64,000 bases of DNA from Cronobacter dublinensis subsp. dublinensis LMG 23823 (GCF_001277235.1 NZ_CP012266.1:992001-1056000), one strand, 5' to 3'. Counted from the stretch's first letter, positions 42,480-52,623 are shown. Notes: generated by a model not told the origin, from the letters alone. A program made the numbers and translations.

Positions 42480-45257
42480 ATGCGCTCCTGGAAAAAGAAA
42501 CTTGTAGTCTCACAATTAGCCGTGGCCTGTACGATGGCTATCGCTTCTCAGGCCTCCGCTGCCACGGATATTTCTGGCAAAAGCTACGACACGTTTTATT
42601 ATGATGGCGGCATTATGTATCAGGGCTATGTCGGCTATGACTATGGCGCTGATTATTATAATGGCAATATTTATCCGCAAATTTCCGGCGCGCATGTCGA
42701 TGGCGTTATTTCCACCTGGTATCTCGACGATGGCACCAGCAATAATAACAACCGCAACGCGCTGACCATTAAAGACAGCACCATTCACGGGATGATCACC
42801 TCCCAGTGTATGACTGATAATTGCGATAACCGCACCGGGGATTATCTCTATAATCGGCTGGCGTTAACCGTCGATAATTCAACCATCGACGATGATTTCG
42901 AGCATTATACCTATTATAACGCCGACGATAAAACGACGGCGTCCCAGGATATTTACAACCTCGGCACGGCTATTACGCTCGATCAGGAAACCGATCTGGT
43001 TATCCAGAATAACTCCCATGTCGCTGGTATTACGCTGACGCAGGGATATGAATGGGAAGATAATCAGGATGTGACGTCTGCGACGGGCTCAAATAGCAGC
43101 GAGATTTTTAATAACACCCTTGTGGTGAAAGATTCCGTGCTGAGCTCCGGCTCATGGACGGATGAAGGCACCCGCGGTTTTTACGGCCATACCGGCAAGG
43201 CGAGCGATTACGATAACGCCATTACCGCCGATGATATTGCGCTGGCCGTGGTTGCCAGTCCGGCTGCGGATAACGCCATGCAGACGACGGCCGCTTTCGA
43301 TAGCTCAACCATTAACGGCGATATCTATTTCGAAAGCACGTTTGATGAGAATTTCGGCGGGTATGATCGCACGACGCCTGACGATGACGGCAATCCGGTC
43401 ACGACGCACGTTAACGCCTATGACGTCAACGGCGACGGCACGCTGGATTCCAACGGCTGGGATGATACCGACCGTCTGGACGTGACGCTCACCAACGGCA
43501 GCAAATGGGTCGGCGCTGCGATTTCGAATGTCGAAGCGACCGCCGAGCTGTATGACTATCAGCCGAACAGCCTCTGGCCGGGCTCTACCTATGGCATCGA
43601 AAACAGCGACACGGCGTTTAACGAAGCGGGCCATGTAACGGGCAACGAAGTCTACCAGAGCGGCCTTTTCAACGTGACGCTGCAAAACGGCTCCGAGTGG
43701 GATACCCGTAAAGTCTCGAACATCGACGCGCTGGCGGTGGATAACTATTCACAAGTGAACGTCGAAAGCTCCTCGCTGCTGGCGGATTCCATCACGCTGA
43801 CCAATGCGTCAACGCTGAATATCGGCGACGACGGCGCGGTGGCGACCGATTCCCTGACCCTCGACAGCGGCAGCCAGGCGACGCTTACGGAAGAGACCGC
43901 CGCGCTGTACGCCAACACGCTGACCGTTGATAACGGCGCGCAGCTGAACCTCGGCCTGGGACAAGTGGACACCGACCACGTGGTACTGACCGACGGCGGC
44001 GTACTGAACGTGGCGAGCCGCGACTATGTGCTGGACGCCTCGCTTGGCAACGCGCGTTACGTCACCAACGATCCGCATCAGAAAGACTACGATGACGGCG
44101 TGATTGCGCTGAATGCCGACGGCCATCTGGCGGTGAACGGCGATATATCGGGCAACTACCGGGTGCGTATCGATAACGCTACCGGCGCGGGCGCGATCGC
44201 GGACTATCAGGGCAACGAAGTGGTGCGGGTGTACGACGATAACGACGCCACGACCGCGCGTTTTACCGCCGCCAATAAGGCCGATCTGGGCGCGTACACT
44301 TACGAGTCGCAGCAGCAGGGCGACACCGTGGTGCTGAAGCAGCGCGAGTTGACCGACTACGCGAATATGGCGCTGAGTATTCCTTCCGCCAATACCAATA
44401 TCTGGAACCTGGAGCAGGATGTGCTGAGCACGCGTCTCGCGCAGGGGCGTCACAGCGCGGCGGATACCGGCGGCGCCTGGGTGACCTACTTCGGCGGCAA
44501 TTTCAATGGCGATACCGGCGAGCTGAGCTATGACCAGGATGTGAGCGGCCTGATGGTGGGTATCGATAAACAGGTGGACGGCAATAACGCCAAATGGATG
44601 ATCGGCGCGGCCGCAGGCTTTGCGAAAGGCGATATGGACGATCGCACCGGCAGCGTCGACCAGGACAGCCAGTCAGCGCGCCTGTACGCCTCCGCGCAGT
44701 TCGCCAATAATGTGTTCCTCGACTCCAGCCTGAGCTACAGCCATTTCAGCAATGACCTGAGCGCGGTGATGAGCGACGGCCAGGCGGTGTCCGGCGATGT
44801 GTCTTCCGACGCCTGGGGCTTCGGGCTGAAACTGGGCTACGACTGGGCGTTTAACCCGCAGGGCTACCTGACGCCTTATGCCAGCGTCTCCGGGCTGTTC
44901 CAGGACGGCGACGGCTATCAGCTGAGCAACGATATGCGCGTCAACAGCCAGTCTTATGACAGCCTGCGTTACGAGCTGGGCGCGGATCTCGGTTACACCT
45001 TCAACTACGGTAACGATCAGTCCTTCACCCCGTATGCGAAACTGGCTTACGTCTACGACGATGCGAACGATAACGACGCCGACGTGAACGGCGATGCTAT
45101 CGATAACGGCGTCGAAGGCTCGGCGGTTCGTGCGGGTCTGGGCGGCAAATTCAGCTTCACCAAAAACTTCAGCGCCTACGCGGACGCCAACTATCTGGGC
45201 GGCGGCGATGTGGACCAGGACTGGGCGGCCAATGTCGGCGTCAAATACACCTGGTAA
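42480..45257 (+). CDS. Large autotransporter (type V secretion) adhesin-like protein
   Basis: 925 residues. Extended Sec signal peptide (1–27, ASQASA). The passenger (~30–640) is rich in Asn/Asp/Thr/Ser with repeating beta-helix rungs ('LTLTNGSKWVG', 'LQNGSEWDTRKVSNI', 'LTVDNGAQLNLG'). The C-terminal ~270 residues are the 12-strand beta-barrel, ending in 'ANVGVKYTW' with a terminal aromatic. It occupies the place of yaiT in E. coli (between hemB and iprA), where that gene is disrupted. The first ~1 kb is AT-richer than flanking genes. Strong gaggagg ribosome site. Adhesion role is inferred. Confidence 0.88.
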   Translation: MRSWKKKLVVSQLAVACTMAIASQASAATDISGKSYDTFYYDGGIMYQGYVGYDYGADYYNGNIYPQISGAHVDGVISTWYLDDGTSNNNNRNALTIKDSTIHGMITSQCMTDNCDNRTGDYLYNRLALTVDNSTIDDDFEHYTYYNADDKTTASQDIYNLGTAITLDQETDLVIQNNSHVAGITLTQGYEWEDNQDVTSATGSNSSEIFNNTLVVKDSVLSSGSWTDEGTRGFYGHTGKASDYDNAITADDIALAVVASPAADNAMQTTAAFDSSTINGDIYFESTFDENFGGYDRTTPDDDGNPVTTHVNAYDVNGDGTLDSNGWDDTDRLDVTLTNGSKWVGAAISNVEATAELYDYQPNSLWPGSTYGIENSDTAFNEAGHVTGNEVYQSGLFNVTLQNGSEWDTRKVSNIDALAVDNYSQVNVESSSLLADSITLTNASTLNIGDDGAVATDSLTLDSGSQATLTEETAALYANTLTVDNGAQLNLGLGQVDTDHVVLTDGGVLNVASRDYVLDASLGNARYVTNDPHQKDYDDGVIALNADGHLAVNGDISGNYRVRIDNATGAGAIADYQGNEVVRVYDDNDATTARFTAANKADLGAYTYESQQQGDTVVLKQRELTDYANMALSIPSANTNIWNLEQDVLSTRLAQGRHSAADTGGAWVTYFGGNFNGDTGELSYDQDVSGLMVGIDKQVDGNNAKWMIGAAAGFAKGDMDDRTGSVDQDSQSARLYASAQFANNVFLDSSLSYSHFSNDLSAVMSDGQAVSGDVSSDAWGFGLKLGYDWAFNPQGYLTPYASVSGLFQDGDGYQLSNDMRVNSQSYDSLRYELGADLGYTFNYGNDQSFTPYAKLAYVYDDANDNDADVNGDAIDNGVEGSAVRAGLGGKFSFTKNFSAYADANYLGGGDVDQDWAANVGVKYTW

Positions 45258-45279
45258 CCGCATGATGTAGCGTTAAAAG

Positions 45280-45304
45280 CTGCCTGTCCCGCGCGGACAG
45301 GCAG
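45280..45304 (+). terminator. Hairpin after autotransporter gene
   Basis: A 10-bp perfect stem (ctgcctgtcc / ggacaggcag) with a 5-nt loop 22 nt after the stop; no T run follows. Confidence 0.5.
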
Positions 45305-45337
45305 TTCCCATCAACACACCTGAAATGGATATCTCGC

Positions 45338-45964
45338 GTGTTAGATCTGGTAAAACCCCGTCATCATCTCGATGCGCTTGCGCGTCATCTCGGCCCGGCA
45401 GGAACCCCTTTTGATATTGACGCCCATTGTGAACTCTCGTTTTTCAACGAGCAGGGCGAGCCGCAGTGCTGGTTTTTTAAGGACGGGAGCCTCAATGTCT
45501 GGCGTGAGCAGAACCGCATTCACGTCGATTTAATGACCGCGCCGCTTTATTTGAGCTTTTCCGACGCCGTGATCCCGGAACCGCTGCGCTATACGTTGAT
45601 GACCGAGACGCCGTGTCGTGGCTTTCGTATGCCGGTGCGCCGGGCGATAGAAATTATCGAGCATCGCCAGCTGTGGAAATCGTTCTGCCACTGGCAGACC
45701 TGGCTGATGCGCTGGTTTGAGTGGCGCGACGCGCACTTTATCGGCACCACGACCTATTCACAGATCCGCGCCACGTTGCTGACGATGGCGGGCTGGAGCC
45801 CGGAGCTGCGCGCCCAGATAGGCGTCATCCACCATATCCAGAATCACACCCATATTTCCCGTTCGGTGATTGCCGAAGTGCTCGCTGAGCTGCGTAAAGG
45901 CAAATACATTGAAATGCAGAAGGGAAAGCTGGTGGCGGTGAATAAGCTGCCGCTCAACTATTGA
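45338..45964 (+). CDS. iprA: IprA/YaiV-like winged-helix protein (CRP-like fold)
   Basis: 208 residues starting at a GTG. N-terminal cyclic-nucleotide-domain-like half and C-terminal helix-turn-helix ('HHIQNHTHISRSVIAEVLAELRKGKYIEM'). Corresponds to YaiV/IprA, which lowers hydrogen peroxide resistance in Salmonella. Same position as in E. coli (before ampH, convergent). Confidence 0.85.
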   Translation: MLDLVKPRHHLDALARHLGPAGTPFDIDAHCELSFFNEQGEPQCWFFKDGSLNVWREQNRIHVDLMTAPLYLSFSDAVIPEPLRYTLMTETPCRGFRMPVRRAIEIIEHRQLWKSFCHWQTWLMRWFEWRDAHFIGTTTYSQIRATLLTMAGWSPELRAQIGVIHHIQNHTHISRSVIAEVLAELRKGKYIEMQKGKLVAVNKLPLNY

Positions 45965-45977
45965 ATGCGGAAAGAAA

Positions 45978-45997
45978 ACGGCGCCCCGGGGCGCCGT
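45978..45997 (-). terminator. Terminator between iprA and ampH
   Basis: A perfect 20-bp palindrome (acggcgcccc / ggggcgccgt). On the minus strand it is followed by ttttcttt, so it serves ampH. Confidence 0.7.
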
Positions 45998-46005
45998 GAG
46001 TGCGG

Positions 46006-47163
46006 TTACGATTCCGGCGTTGAGAGCGGTTTGTTGCCGCTCAGTTCGGTCACCAGATCGTTGATGCCGTCGCTCATGTTGGTAAAGCGGGTGAGCGGCG
46101 AACGGGTTACCACCACGAACGCGCCGATATTGCTCTGCGGCACCATCGCCATGTAAGTGATGAAACCGCCGCCGCCGCCGGTTTTCTGGATGATGCCGGG
46201 GCGGCCGTCTTTCGGAGCCATATAGACCCAGCCAAGCCCGAGCGCGTCGGCCTTGCCCGGCACGTCCATACCCACCACGCGGGTCAGCTGCGTGCGCTGA
46301 TAAATCAGCGTCTGCATCCGGTCGGCCTGCGCGCTGCGGCGGTGAAAATCGGACGCCAGGAACTGCTGCATCCAGCGCATCATGTCGTCCGGCGTGGAGT
46401 AGACCCCGCCGCTGCCAATCGCCGCCAGCGTGTTATTGCACGGGCTGGCGCCTTTTTCGGCCACCATCAGGCGCTTGCACTGATCCGGCGAGGGCGTAAA
46501 CGTGGTGTCTTTCATGCCGAGCGGACGGGTTATCTGCTCTTCAAACAGCTGGGTGTAAGGCTTACCTGCGGCGTTCGCCAGCGCGTCGGCCAGCAGGTCA
46601 AAGGCGAGATTGGAATAGGCCGCCGTCGCGCCAGGCGCTGCTTTTAACGTCGCGGTGGAGAGCCACTCCCAGCGCTGCTGACGCGTCGGCCAGACGAACA
46701 CCGGGCGTTTCGCCGCGCCGCCCGGCTGCTCGCGGGGCAAGGCGCTGGTATGCGTGGCGAGATTCACCAGCCGGATAGGCTCGCCCTGATACGTCGGCAC
46801 GCGCGCGCCGGACGGCGCGTAACGGCTCAGCGGATCGTCAAGCTTCACCACGCCCTGATCGAGCATTTTCACCAGCATTTCGCTGGTCATCAGTTTGGTG
46901 AGCGAGGCGATACGGATAACCGAGTCGAGCTGCGGGCGAACGTTATTGCCGGGGCGCGTTTCGCCGAAGCTTCGGAACACGCGCTGGTTACCGTCAATCA
47001 CCACGATCGCCATGCCGGTCGCGCCGCTGCCGTAGAAAATATGGTTGGCGTAACGGTCGACGATATCGGACGCAAAGATCGGGTCCGGCGAGGTTTGCGC
47101 GGCCTGGGCCGCAGGAAAGGCTGCGCTAATCAGCAGGGCGCAGGAGAGCAGACAACGTTTCAA
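46006..47163 (-). CDS. ampH: Penicillin-binding protein AmpH (DD-carboxypeptidase/endopeptidase)
   Basis: 385 residues from a TTG start (as in E. coli). Signal peptide to ~AQA (residue 21). Class C beta-lactamase fold with 'SLTKLMTS' (SxxK), 'YSNLAFDLLADALA' (YxN) and 'KTGGGGGF' (KTG). It trims peptidoglycan peptides in the periplasm. Near-identical to E. coli AmpH. Confidence 0.95.
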   Translation of the reverse strand: MKRCLLSCALLISAAFPAAQAAQTSPDPIFASDIVDRYANHIFYGSGATGMAIVVIDGNQRVFRSFGETRPGNNVRPQLDSVIRIASLTKLMTSEMLVKMLDQGVVKLDDPLSRYAPSGARVPTYQGEPIRLVNLATHTSALPREQPGGAAKRPVFVWPTRQQRWEWLSTATLKAAPGATAAYSNLAFDLLADALANAAGKPYTQLFEEQITRPLGMKDTTFTPSPDQCKRLMVAEKGASPCNNTLAAIGSGGVYSTPDDMMRWMQQFLASDFHRRSAQADRMQTLIYQRTQLTRVVGMDVPGKADALGLGWVYMAPKDGRPGIIQKTGGGGGFITYMAMVPQSNIGAFVVVTRSPLTRFTNMSDGINDLVTELSGNKPLSTPES

Positions 47164-47361
47164 CGAAGCAATCCATTCAGTGAGCGGGGATAGAGGGTAT
47201 TTATACTACTGCGCGCGGATCTGCAAAGGCCCGAAAAGCGCGTCCGTTGTCGAAAAAACGTAACGACGCGTAACAACAGGTTTTTTTACGCCAATTTTTT
47301 GTGCAATCGGTACCGCTTCGCCTGTGGTAACCTCCTGCTTTCCCCGCAGGAGGAGTGTGCA

Positions 47362-47895
47362 ATGTCTGTACCCCAGGTTGTGATGGTGATTGATATGCAG
47401 AACGGTGTTTTCGCGACGCCGCGTTTTGACCGGGAAGGGCGAACCGCGCGCATCAATGCGCTGATGGCGGGCGCGGAACAGGTGATTATTATTCAGCACG
47501 CCGAAGCGGGCGGGCTGGAAGAAGACTCGCCAGGGTTCGCGCTGCTGCCAGCGCTGAATGTGCCCGAACACGCTCTGAGGGTGACCAAAACCGCCTGCGA
47601 CGCCTTCTGGAACACGCCGCTTGAGGCGCTGCTGCGCGAGCGCAACATTGAGGCCTTCGTGGTGTGCGGTTGTGCGAGCGACTATTGCGTGGACACGACT
47701 ATCAAACAGGCGGCAAGCCGCGGTTTTCGCGTCACCATCGCCGGGGACGCCCACACCACCGCCAATCGAACGGCCGCGACCGCGCCGGTGCTTATTGAGC
47801 ATTACAACGAGGTGTGGGCCAACCTGACGGTGCCGGGCAATCCGCTGCGGGTGCTGAGCACCGCGTCGATACTCACCGCGTGGCAGGCGAACTAA
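47362..47895 (+). CDS. Isochorismatase-family cysteine hydrolase
   Basis: 177 residues from the ATG at 47362 (AGGAGGAG ribosome site). Catalytic triad visible: Asp in 'VMVIDMQNGVF', Lys in 'VTKTACDAFW', Cys in 'GCASDYCVDTT'. Family acts on isochorismate, nicotinamide, or related amides; substrate unknown. Inserted between ampH and sbmA compared with E. coli. Confidence 0.85.
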   Translation: MSVPQVVMVIDMQNGVFATPRFDREGRTARINALMAGAEQVIIIQHAEAGGLEEDSPGFALLPALNVPEHALRVTKTACDAFWNTPLEALLRERNIEAFVVCGCASDYCVDTTIKQAASRGFRVTIAGDAHTTANRTAATAPVLIEHYNEVWANLTVPGNPLRVLSTASILTAWQAN

Positions 47896-48087
47896 CGCGC
47901 CTGCGGTCTGTCTCATCACGGCGCGAGCGTGGGCCACGCCGTGACATTTTTGCAAAGGTTACATTTTCAGAAACAATCCGGGCGGCGTGCTGGCCGTTCG
48001 TCAGGTTACACTCAACGCCCCTGCCGCGAGGGCAGGGCTGCGGTCATACAGCAACAGCAAAAACAAGAATATTTGCAGGAGTGATTG

Positions 48088-49308
48088 ATGTTTAAATCCT
48101 TTTTTCCTCGTCCCACCGCGTTTTTTTTATCGGCGCTGGTCTGGGCGATGCTTGCCGTCATCGCCTGGCAGCTCGGCGGCGACTGGCTTAGCCACCGGCT
48201 CGGTGTCGCGGGCGAACTGCCCATCAGCGCGGCCCGTTTCTGGTCGGGCAGTTTTCTGCTTTTCTACGCGTATTACGCGCTCTGCGTCGGGCTGTTCGCC
48301 CTCTTCTGGCGCATTTACAGCCCGCACCGCTGGCAGCGCTGGTCAGTTCTGGGCTCGGCGCTGCTGATCTTCGTCACCTGGTTTATGGTGGAGCTGAGCG
48401 TCGCCATTAACGCCTGGTACGCGCCGTTTTTCGATCTGATCCAGACGGCGCTCGGCGCGCCGAATAAAGTGAAAATCGAGCAGCTGTATAGCGGCCTCAT
48501 GGTGTTTCTCGGCATCGCGCTTATCTACGTGACCGTCGGCGTGCTTAACAACTTTTTCATCAGCCATTACATCTTCCGCTGGCGCACCGCCATGAACGAA
48601 TACTACATGGCGAACTGGCAGCGGCTGCGCCACATCGAAGGCGCCGCGCAGCGCGTGCAGGAAGACACCATGCGTTTCGCCAGCACGCTTGAAGATATGG
48701 GCGTGTCGCTGCTGAAAGCGGTGATGACGCTGATAGCCTTTCTGCCGGTGCTGGTGGCGCTCTCGCCGCATGTGAAAGAACTGCCGGTGGTGGGGGCCGT
48801 GCCGTATGGTCTGGTATTTGCCGCGCTCATCTGGGCGCTGCTCGGCACCGGGCTGTTAGCGCTGGTTGGGATCAAGCTGCCGGGACTGGAGTTTCGCAAC
48901 CAGCGCGTCGAGGCCGCCTACCGTAAAGAGCTGGTGTATGGCGAAGACGATCCGACGCGCGCCGATCCGCAGACCGTGCAGGCGCTCTTCAGCAACGTGC
49001 GCTTTAACTATTTCCGCCTCTATTTCCACTACACCTATTTCAACATCGCCCGCATTCTCTATTTGCAGGTGGATGCGATCTTCGGCCTGTTTTTGATGTT
49101 CCCGTCGATTGCGGCAGGGACGATTACGTTGGGGTTGATGTCGCAGATTGGCAACGTGTTTGGCGAGGTTCGCGGCGCGTTCCAGTATCTGATCAGTTCC
49201 TGGACGACGCTGGTGGAGCTGCTGTCTATCTACAAACGTCTGCGCAGCTTTGAGCGCACGCTGAATGATAAACCCGCCCCCGAGCCAGAGGCGCACGAAG
49301 CGATGTAA
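48088..49308 (+). CDS. sbmA: Peptide antibiotic transporter SbmA
   Basis: 406 residues, equal to E. coli SbmA. Starts at ATG 48088 (ggag, 7-nt spacing). Eight-helix inner-membrane protein with an ABC-exporter-like core but no ATPase; proton driven. 'FRWRTAMNEYYMANWQRLRHIEGAAQRVQEDTMRFA' is diagnostic. It imports microcins B17/J25 and proline-rich peptides. Probably transcribed with yaiW. Confidence 0.95.
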   Translation: MFKSFFPRPTAFFLSALVWAMLAVIAWQLGGDWLSHRLGVAGELPISAARFWSGSFLLFYAYYALCVGLFALFWRIYSPHRWQRWSVLGSALLIFVTWFMVELSVAINAWYAPFFDLIQTALGAPNKVKIEQLYSGLMVFLGIALIYVTVGVLNNFFISHYIFRWRTAMNEYYMANWQRLRHIEGAAQRVQEDTMRFASTLEDMGVSLLKAVMTLIAFLPVLVALSPHVKELPVVGAVPYGLVFAALIWALLGTGLLALVGIKLPGLEFRNQRVEAAYRKELVYGEDDPTRADPQTVQALFSNVRFNYFRLYFHYTYFNIARILYLQVDAIFGLFLMFPSIAAGTITLGLMSQIGNVFGEVRGAFQYLISSWTTLVELLSIYKRLRSFERTLNDKPAPEPEAHEAM

Positions 49309-49403
49309 CGCGCGCTGCCGCTGCGTCTTCGGAGCGATCCGCTTTTCGCGGCGGCAAAAACGTGGCAGGGTAATCGGCCTGAACCCCGCCTGACAGGATA
49401 ATC

Positions 49404-50510
49404 ATGGCCGCCACGTTTGACTTTTCCACCCGCTTTCGCCCCCTCACGCTCGCCGCGCTGCTGGCGCTGGCGGGCTGTACCAGCCAGACCTCTGAGACGC
49501 CAAAAGGCGCAAAACCGCTCGACGTGCGCGCCGTGGTGAAGCAGAAAATGCCCGCCAGCGTGAAAGACCGTGACGGCTGGGCGCGCGACATCGCCCGCGC
49601 GTTTGAAACGCAGAAGATTACGCCCAGCGAAGAGAACATCTGTTCGGTGCTGGCGGTAGCGGAGCAGGAGTCGAATTATCAGGCCGATCCGCAGGTGCCG
49701 GGGCTTGGCAATATCGCCTGGAAGGAGATTGAGCGCCGCGCCGGTAAGCTGCACATTCCCGCCTTTGTGGTGCGCACCGCGCTGCTGATTAAATCCCCCA
49801 ACGGCAAAAGCTACAGCGAACGGCTCGATAACGTGAAGTCCGAACGCGAGCTGAGCGCGATTTTCGATGATTTCATCGGCATGGTGCCGCTCGGTCAGAC
49901 GCTGTTCGGCAACTTAAACCCGGTGCATACCGGCGGGCCGATGCAGGTCAGCATCGCGTTTGCCGAAGCCCACGCGCGCGGTTACCCGTATGACGTTGAC
50001 GGCACGCTGCGCCAGGAGGTCTTTACGCGGCGCGGCGGGCTCTGGTTCGGTATTTATCACCTGCTTAACTACCCGGTGGACTACTCGCGTCCGCTCTATC
50101 GCTTCGCCGATTTCAACGCCGGCTGGTATGCGAGCCGCAACGCGGCGTTTCAGAATGCGGTCAGCAAGGCGAGCGGCGTGAAGCTGGCGCTTGACGGCGA
50201 TCTGATCCGTTATGACAGCGACGAGCCGGGCGCGACCGAAAACGCGGTGCGTAAAGTGGCGGGCAGGCTCGATATGAGCGAGAGCGAGATCCATCGTGCG
50301 CTGGCGAAAGGGGATAGCGAGGATTTCAGCGACAGCGAACTGTACAAAAAGGTGTTTGCGCTCGCGGATAAACGCGCCGGTAAGGCGCTGCCACGTGAGC
50401 TGTTGCCGGGTATTCAATTAGAAAGCCCGAAGATCACGCGTAAGCTCACCACAGCGTGGTTCGCAAAGCGCGTGGACGATCGTCGGGCACGCTGTATGAG
50501 TAAAGATTAA
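49404..50510 (+). CDS. yaiW: Outer membrane lipoprotein YaiW
   Basis: 368 residues. Lipobox LAGC at about residues 22–25. DUF1615 family ('EENICSVLAVAEQESNYQADPQVPGLGNIAWKEI'). Affects uptake of proline-rich peptides with SbmA. The 3' end overlaps yaiY by 4 nt (convergent). Confidence 0.92.
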   Translation: MAATFDFSTRFRPLTLAALLALAGCTSQTSETPKGAKPLDVRAVVKQKMPASVKDRDGWARDIARAFETQKITPSEENICSVLAVAEQESNYQADPQVPGLGNIAWKEIERRAGKLHIPAFVVRTALLIKSPNGKSYSERLDNVKSERELSAIFDDFIGMVPLGQTLFGNLNPVHTGGPMQVSIAFAEAHARGYPYDVDGTLRQEVFTRRGGLWFGIYHLLNYPVDYSRPLYRFADFNAGWYASRNAAFQNAVSKASGVKLALDGDLIRYDSDEPGATENAVRKVAGRLDMSESEIHRALAKGDSEDFSDSELYKKVFALADKRAGKALPRELLPGIQLESPKITRKLTTAWFAKRVDDRRARCMSKD

Positions 50511-50812
50511 AGGCGACGACGTCGCAGGCGAAAGAAAAACGCCATGACCATCGCAAAGACACAGCCTGCCAGAAACGGCACCAGCGCGAACACGGTGCCG
50601 ACCGCGAGCCCCATTTTGATTTGGGGACGGCCGTTCTCCTGCATCTGCATCAGATTATCCAGAACGCCCGGCGCGTGCACCACGACATTCAGGAGTTGCG
50701 CGCCAACCCAGAAAGAAAACAATACAAACAGCGCGTAAGCGAGGTTGCCCAGCGCGGAGGACTTTCCAGGTTTCCCGGCGATTATGGGTTTGGGTAACGA
50801 TATCTCAGCCAT
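50507..50812 (-). CDS. yaiY: Inner membrane protein YaiY
   Basis: 101 residues from the ATG at 50812. Two membrane helices ('NLAYALFVLFSFWVGAQLL', 'MGLAVGTVFALVPFLAGCVF') and a basic tail RLRRRRL. DUF2755. Function unknown; same place as in E. coli. Confidence 0.9.
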   Translation of the reverse strand: MAEISLPKPIIAGKPGKSSALGNLAYALFVLFSFWVGAQLLNVVVHAPGVLDNLMQMQENGRPQIKMGLAVGTVFALVPFLAGCVFAMVMAFFFRLRRRRL

Positions 50813-51169
50813 ACAGACCTCCGGGTATTCGACCTTCGTACTGGCGTGACGCCAGGTGGTACAGGGTGAAGTTTGGCAGGAGAATTTATTTGTCAATATC
50901 GGATTCGTGGTAATTTGGCGGGCAGATTACTCCTGAATGTCAAAATTATGTCGATTCTCACATTTCTGTAACTGCGTTAATAAGTGGTTAACATTCAGAC
51001 TTTTCCTGCCCGCGCCGCTTATCGATATTCCCCTTCAGAAAATCAGGTTACTGGCGCTTTTTGGCGTCTTTTAAGCGTAACCGTAATGGGCTTCACACCG
51101 CGCGACACGGGCCACAGACAGGCGCTGAGGGATATGCGAAGATGCTTTTTTTGACGCTTAGGAGCCACC

Positions 51170-51385
51170 ATGCAACTCTCTGCCAAAATTCGCCGTGACT
51201 GGCACTATTACGCGGTCGCACTGGGCCTGATTTTTATTATGAACGGCGTGATTGGCCTGCTGGGGTTTGAAGCGAAAGGCTGGCAAACCTATGCGGTGGG
51301 ACTGGTGACGTGGGTGATTTGCTTCTGGATAGCGGGCTTTATTATCCGCCGTCGCCCGGAAGAGCCGGGGACGGCGCAAGAGTAG
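51170..51385 (+). CDS. yaiZ: Small membrane protein YaiZ (DUF2754)
   Basis: 71 residues with two helices ('YAVALGLIFIMNGVIGLLGF', 'YAVGLVTWVICFWIAGFII') and a charged tail. taggag ribosome site. Function unknown; syntenic with E. coli. Confidence 0.9.
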   Translation: MQLSAKIRRDWHYYAVALGLIFIMNGVIGLLGFEAKGWQTYAVGLVTWVICFWIAGFIIRRRPEEPGTAQE

Positions 51386-51391
51386 GGCGTT

Positions 51392-52492
51392 TTAGCCGGT
51401 GATGGAGCTTTTCAGCGCCGCATCGGCCTGATGGCGCGCCAGCGCCAGTTCAATCAGGCGGGTGATCAGTTCCTGGTAACCGATGCCGCTCGCCTGCCAC
51501 AGTTTTGGATACATGCTGATGTTGGTAAAGCCCGGCAGCGTGTTGATCTCATTAATGATCACCTCGTTGTCCGGCCTCAGGAACACGTCGACGCGCGCGA
51601 GGCCGGCGCACTCCAGCGCCTGAAACGCGCGTACTGCGATGGCGCGGATCTTCTCGTTGATCTCCGGCGCGATATCGGCAGGCACCACCACGCGGGCGGC
51701 CTGATCGTCGATGTATTTGGTGTCGTAAGAATAAAACTCGCTGTTCACCACGATCTCGCCGCAGGTGCTCGCCTGCGGATCCTCGTTACCCAGCACCGCG
51801 CACTCAATCTCACGGCCCTGAATGCCGGTTTCCACCACGACTTTATGGTCGAACTCAAAGGCCAGCGCGACGGCGGCGTGATACTGCGCCTCGTCGTTGA
51901 CCTTGCTGACGCCGACCGATGAGCCCTGATTCGCCGGTTTGACGAACAGCGGCAGGCCGAGCTGCGCTTTAACCTCGGCGAAGGTGATGCGCTGGCGGTT
52001 CGCGCGGGTCAGCGTAATAAACGGCGCGACGGCAAGACCGGCGTCGCGCAGCAGACGCTTGGCGACGTCTTTATCCATGCTGACCGCCGAGCCCAGCACG
52101 CCTGCGCCGACAAACGGAATATTCGCCATGCGCAGCATCCCCTGCAGGGAGCCGTCTTCGCCGAGCGTGCCGTGGACGATGGGGAAGATAACATCAAGTT
52201 GCGGCAGCGCCTGGCGGTTATCGGAATCGATCAGCTGCTGCGCGCTCTGGCCTGGGATCAGCGCGACGTTTTTCTCCGAGCGGTGCAGGGCGATACGCGC
52301 CGGGTTATCGGCGTTCAGCAGATAGCGCGACGCGTCGTTCACATGCCACTGGCCCTGTTTATCAATGCCAAGCAGCACCACGTCGAATTTTTCTTTATCA
52401 ATCGCATCGACGATATTCTTCGCCGACTGAAGCGACACCTCGTGCTCCGCTGATTTTCCGCCAAACACAATGCCCACGCGCAGTTTTGCCAT
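51392..52492 (-). CDS. ddlA: D-alanine–D-alanine ligase A
   Basis: 366 residues. ATP-grasp fold: 'GIVFGGKSAEHEVSLQSAKNI', 'FPIVHGTLGEDGSLQGMLRM', 'LFVKPANQGSSVGVSKV' and 'INEINTLPGFTNISMYPKLW'. It joins two D-alanines for peptidoglycan. Convergent with yaiZ, divergent from the extensin-like gene. Confidence 0.96.
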   Translation of the reverse strand: MAKLRVGIVFGGKSAEHEVSLQSAKNIVDAIDKEKFDVVLLGIDKQGQWHVNDASRYLLNADNPARIALHRSEKNVALIPGQSAQQLIDSDNRQALPQLDVIFPIVHGTLGEDGSLQGMLRMANIPFVGAGVLGSAVSMDKDVAKRLLRDAGLAVAPFITLTRANRQRITFAEVKAQLGLPLFVKPANQGSSVGVSKVNDEAQYHAAVALAFEFDHKVVVETGIQGREIECAVLGNEDPQASTCGEIVVNSEFYSYDTKYIDDQAARVVVPADIAPEINEKIRAIAVRAFQALECAGLARVDVFLRPDNEVIINEINTLPGFTNISMYPKLWQASGIGYQELITRLIELALARHQADAALKSSITG

Positions 52493-52623
52493 TTTTACAA
52501 CCCATCCTCAAAGCAGACGAAAGTCCACAACATAGCACGCCCGGCAGGCGGATTCATGTGGTTCGTCGCCCCCTGGCGCGAAGCGGTTATACTTTGATTT
52601 TGTGACGGGTTTACGGCGGTGAC

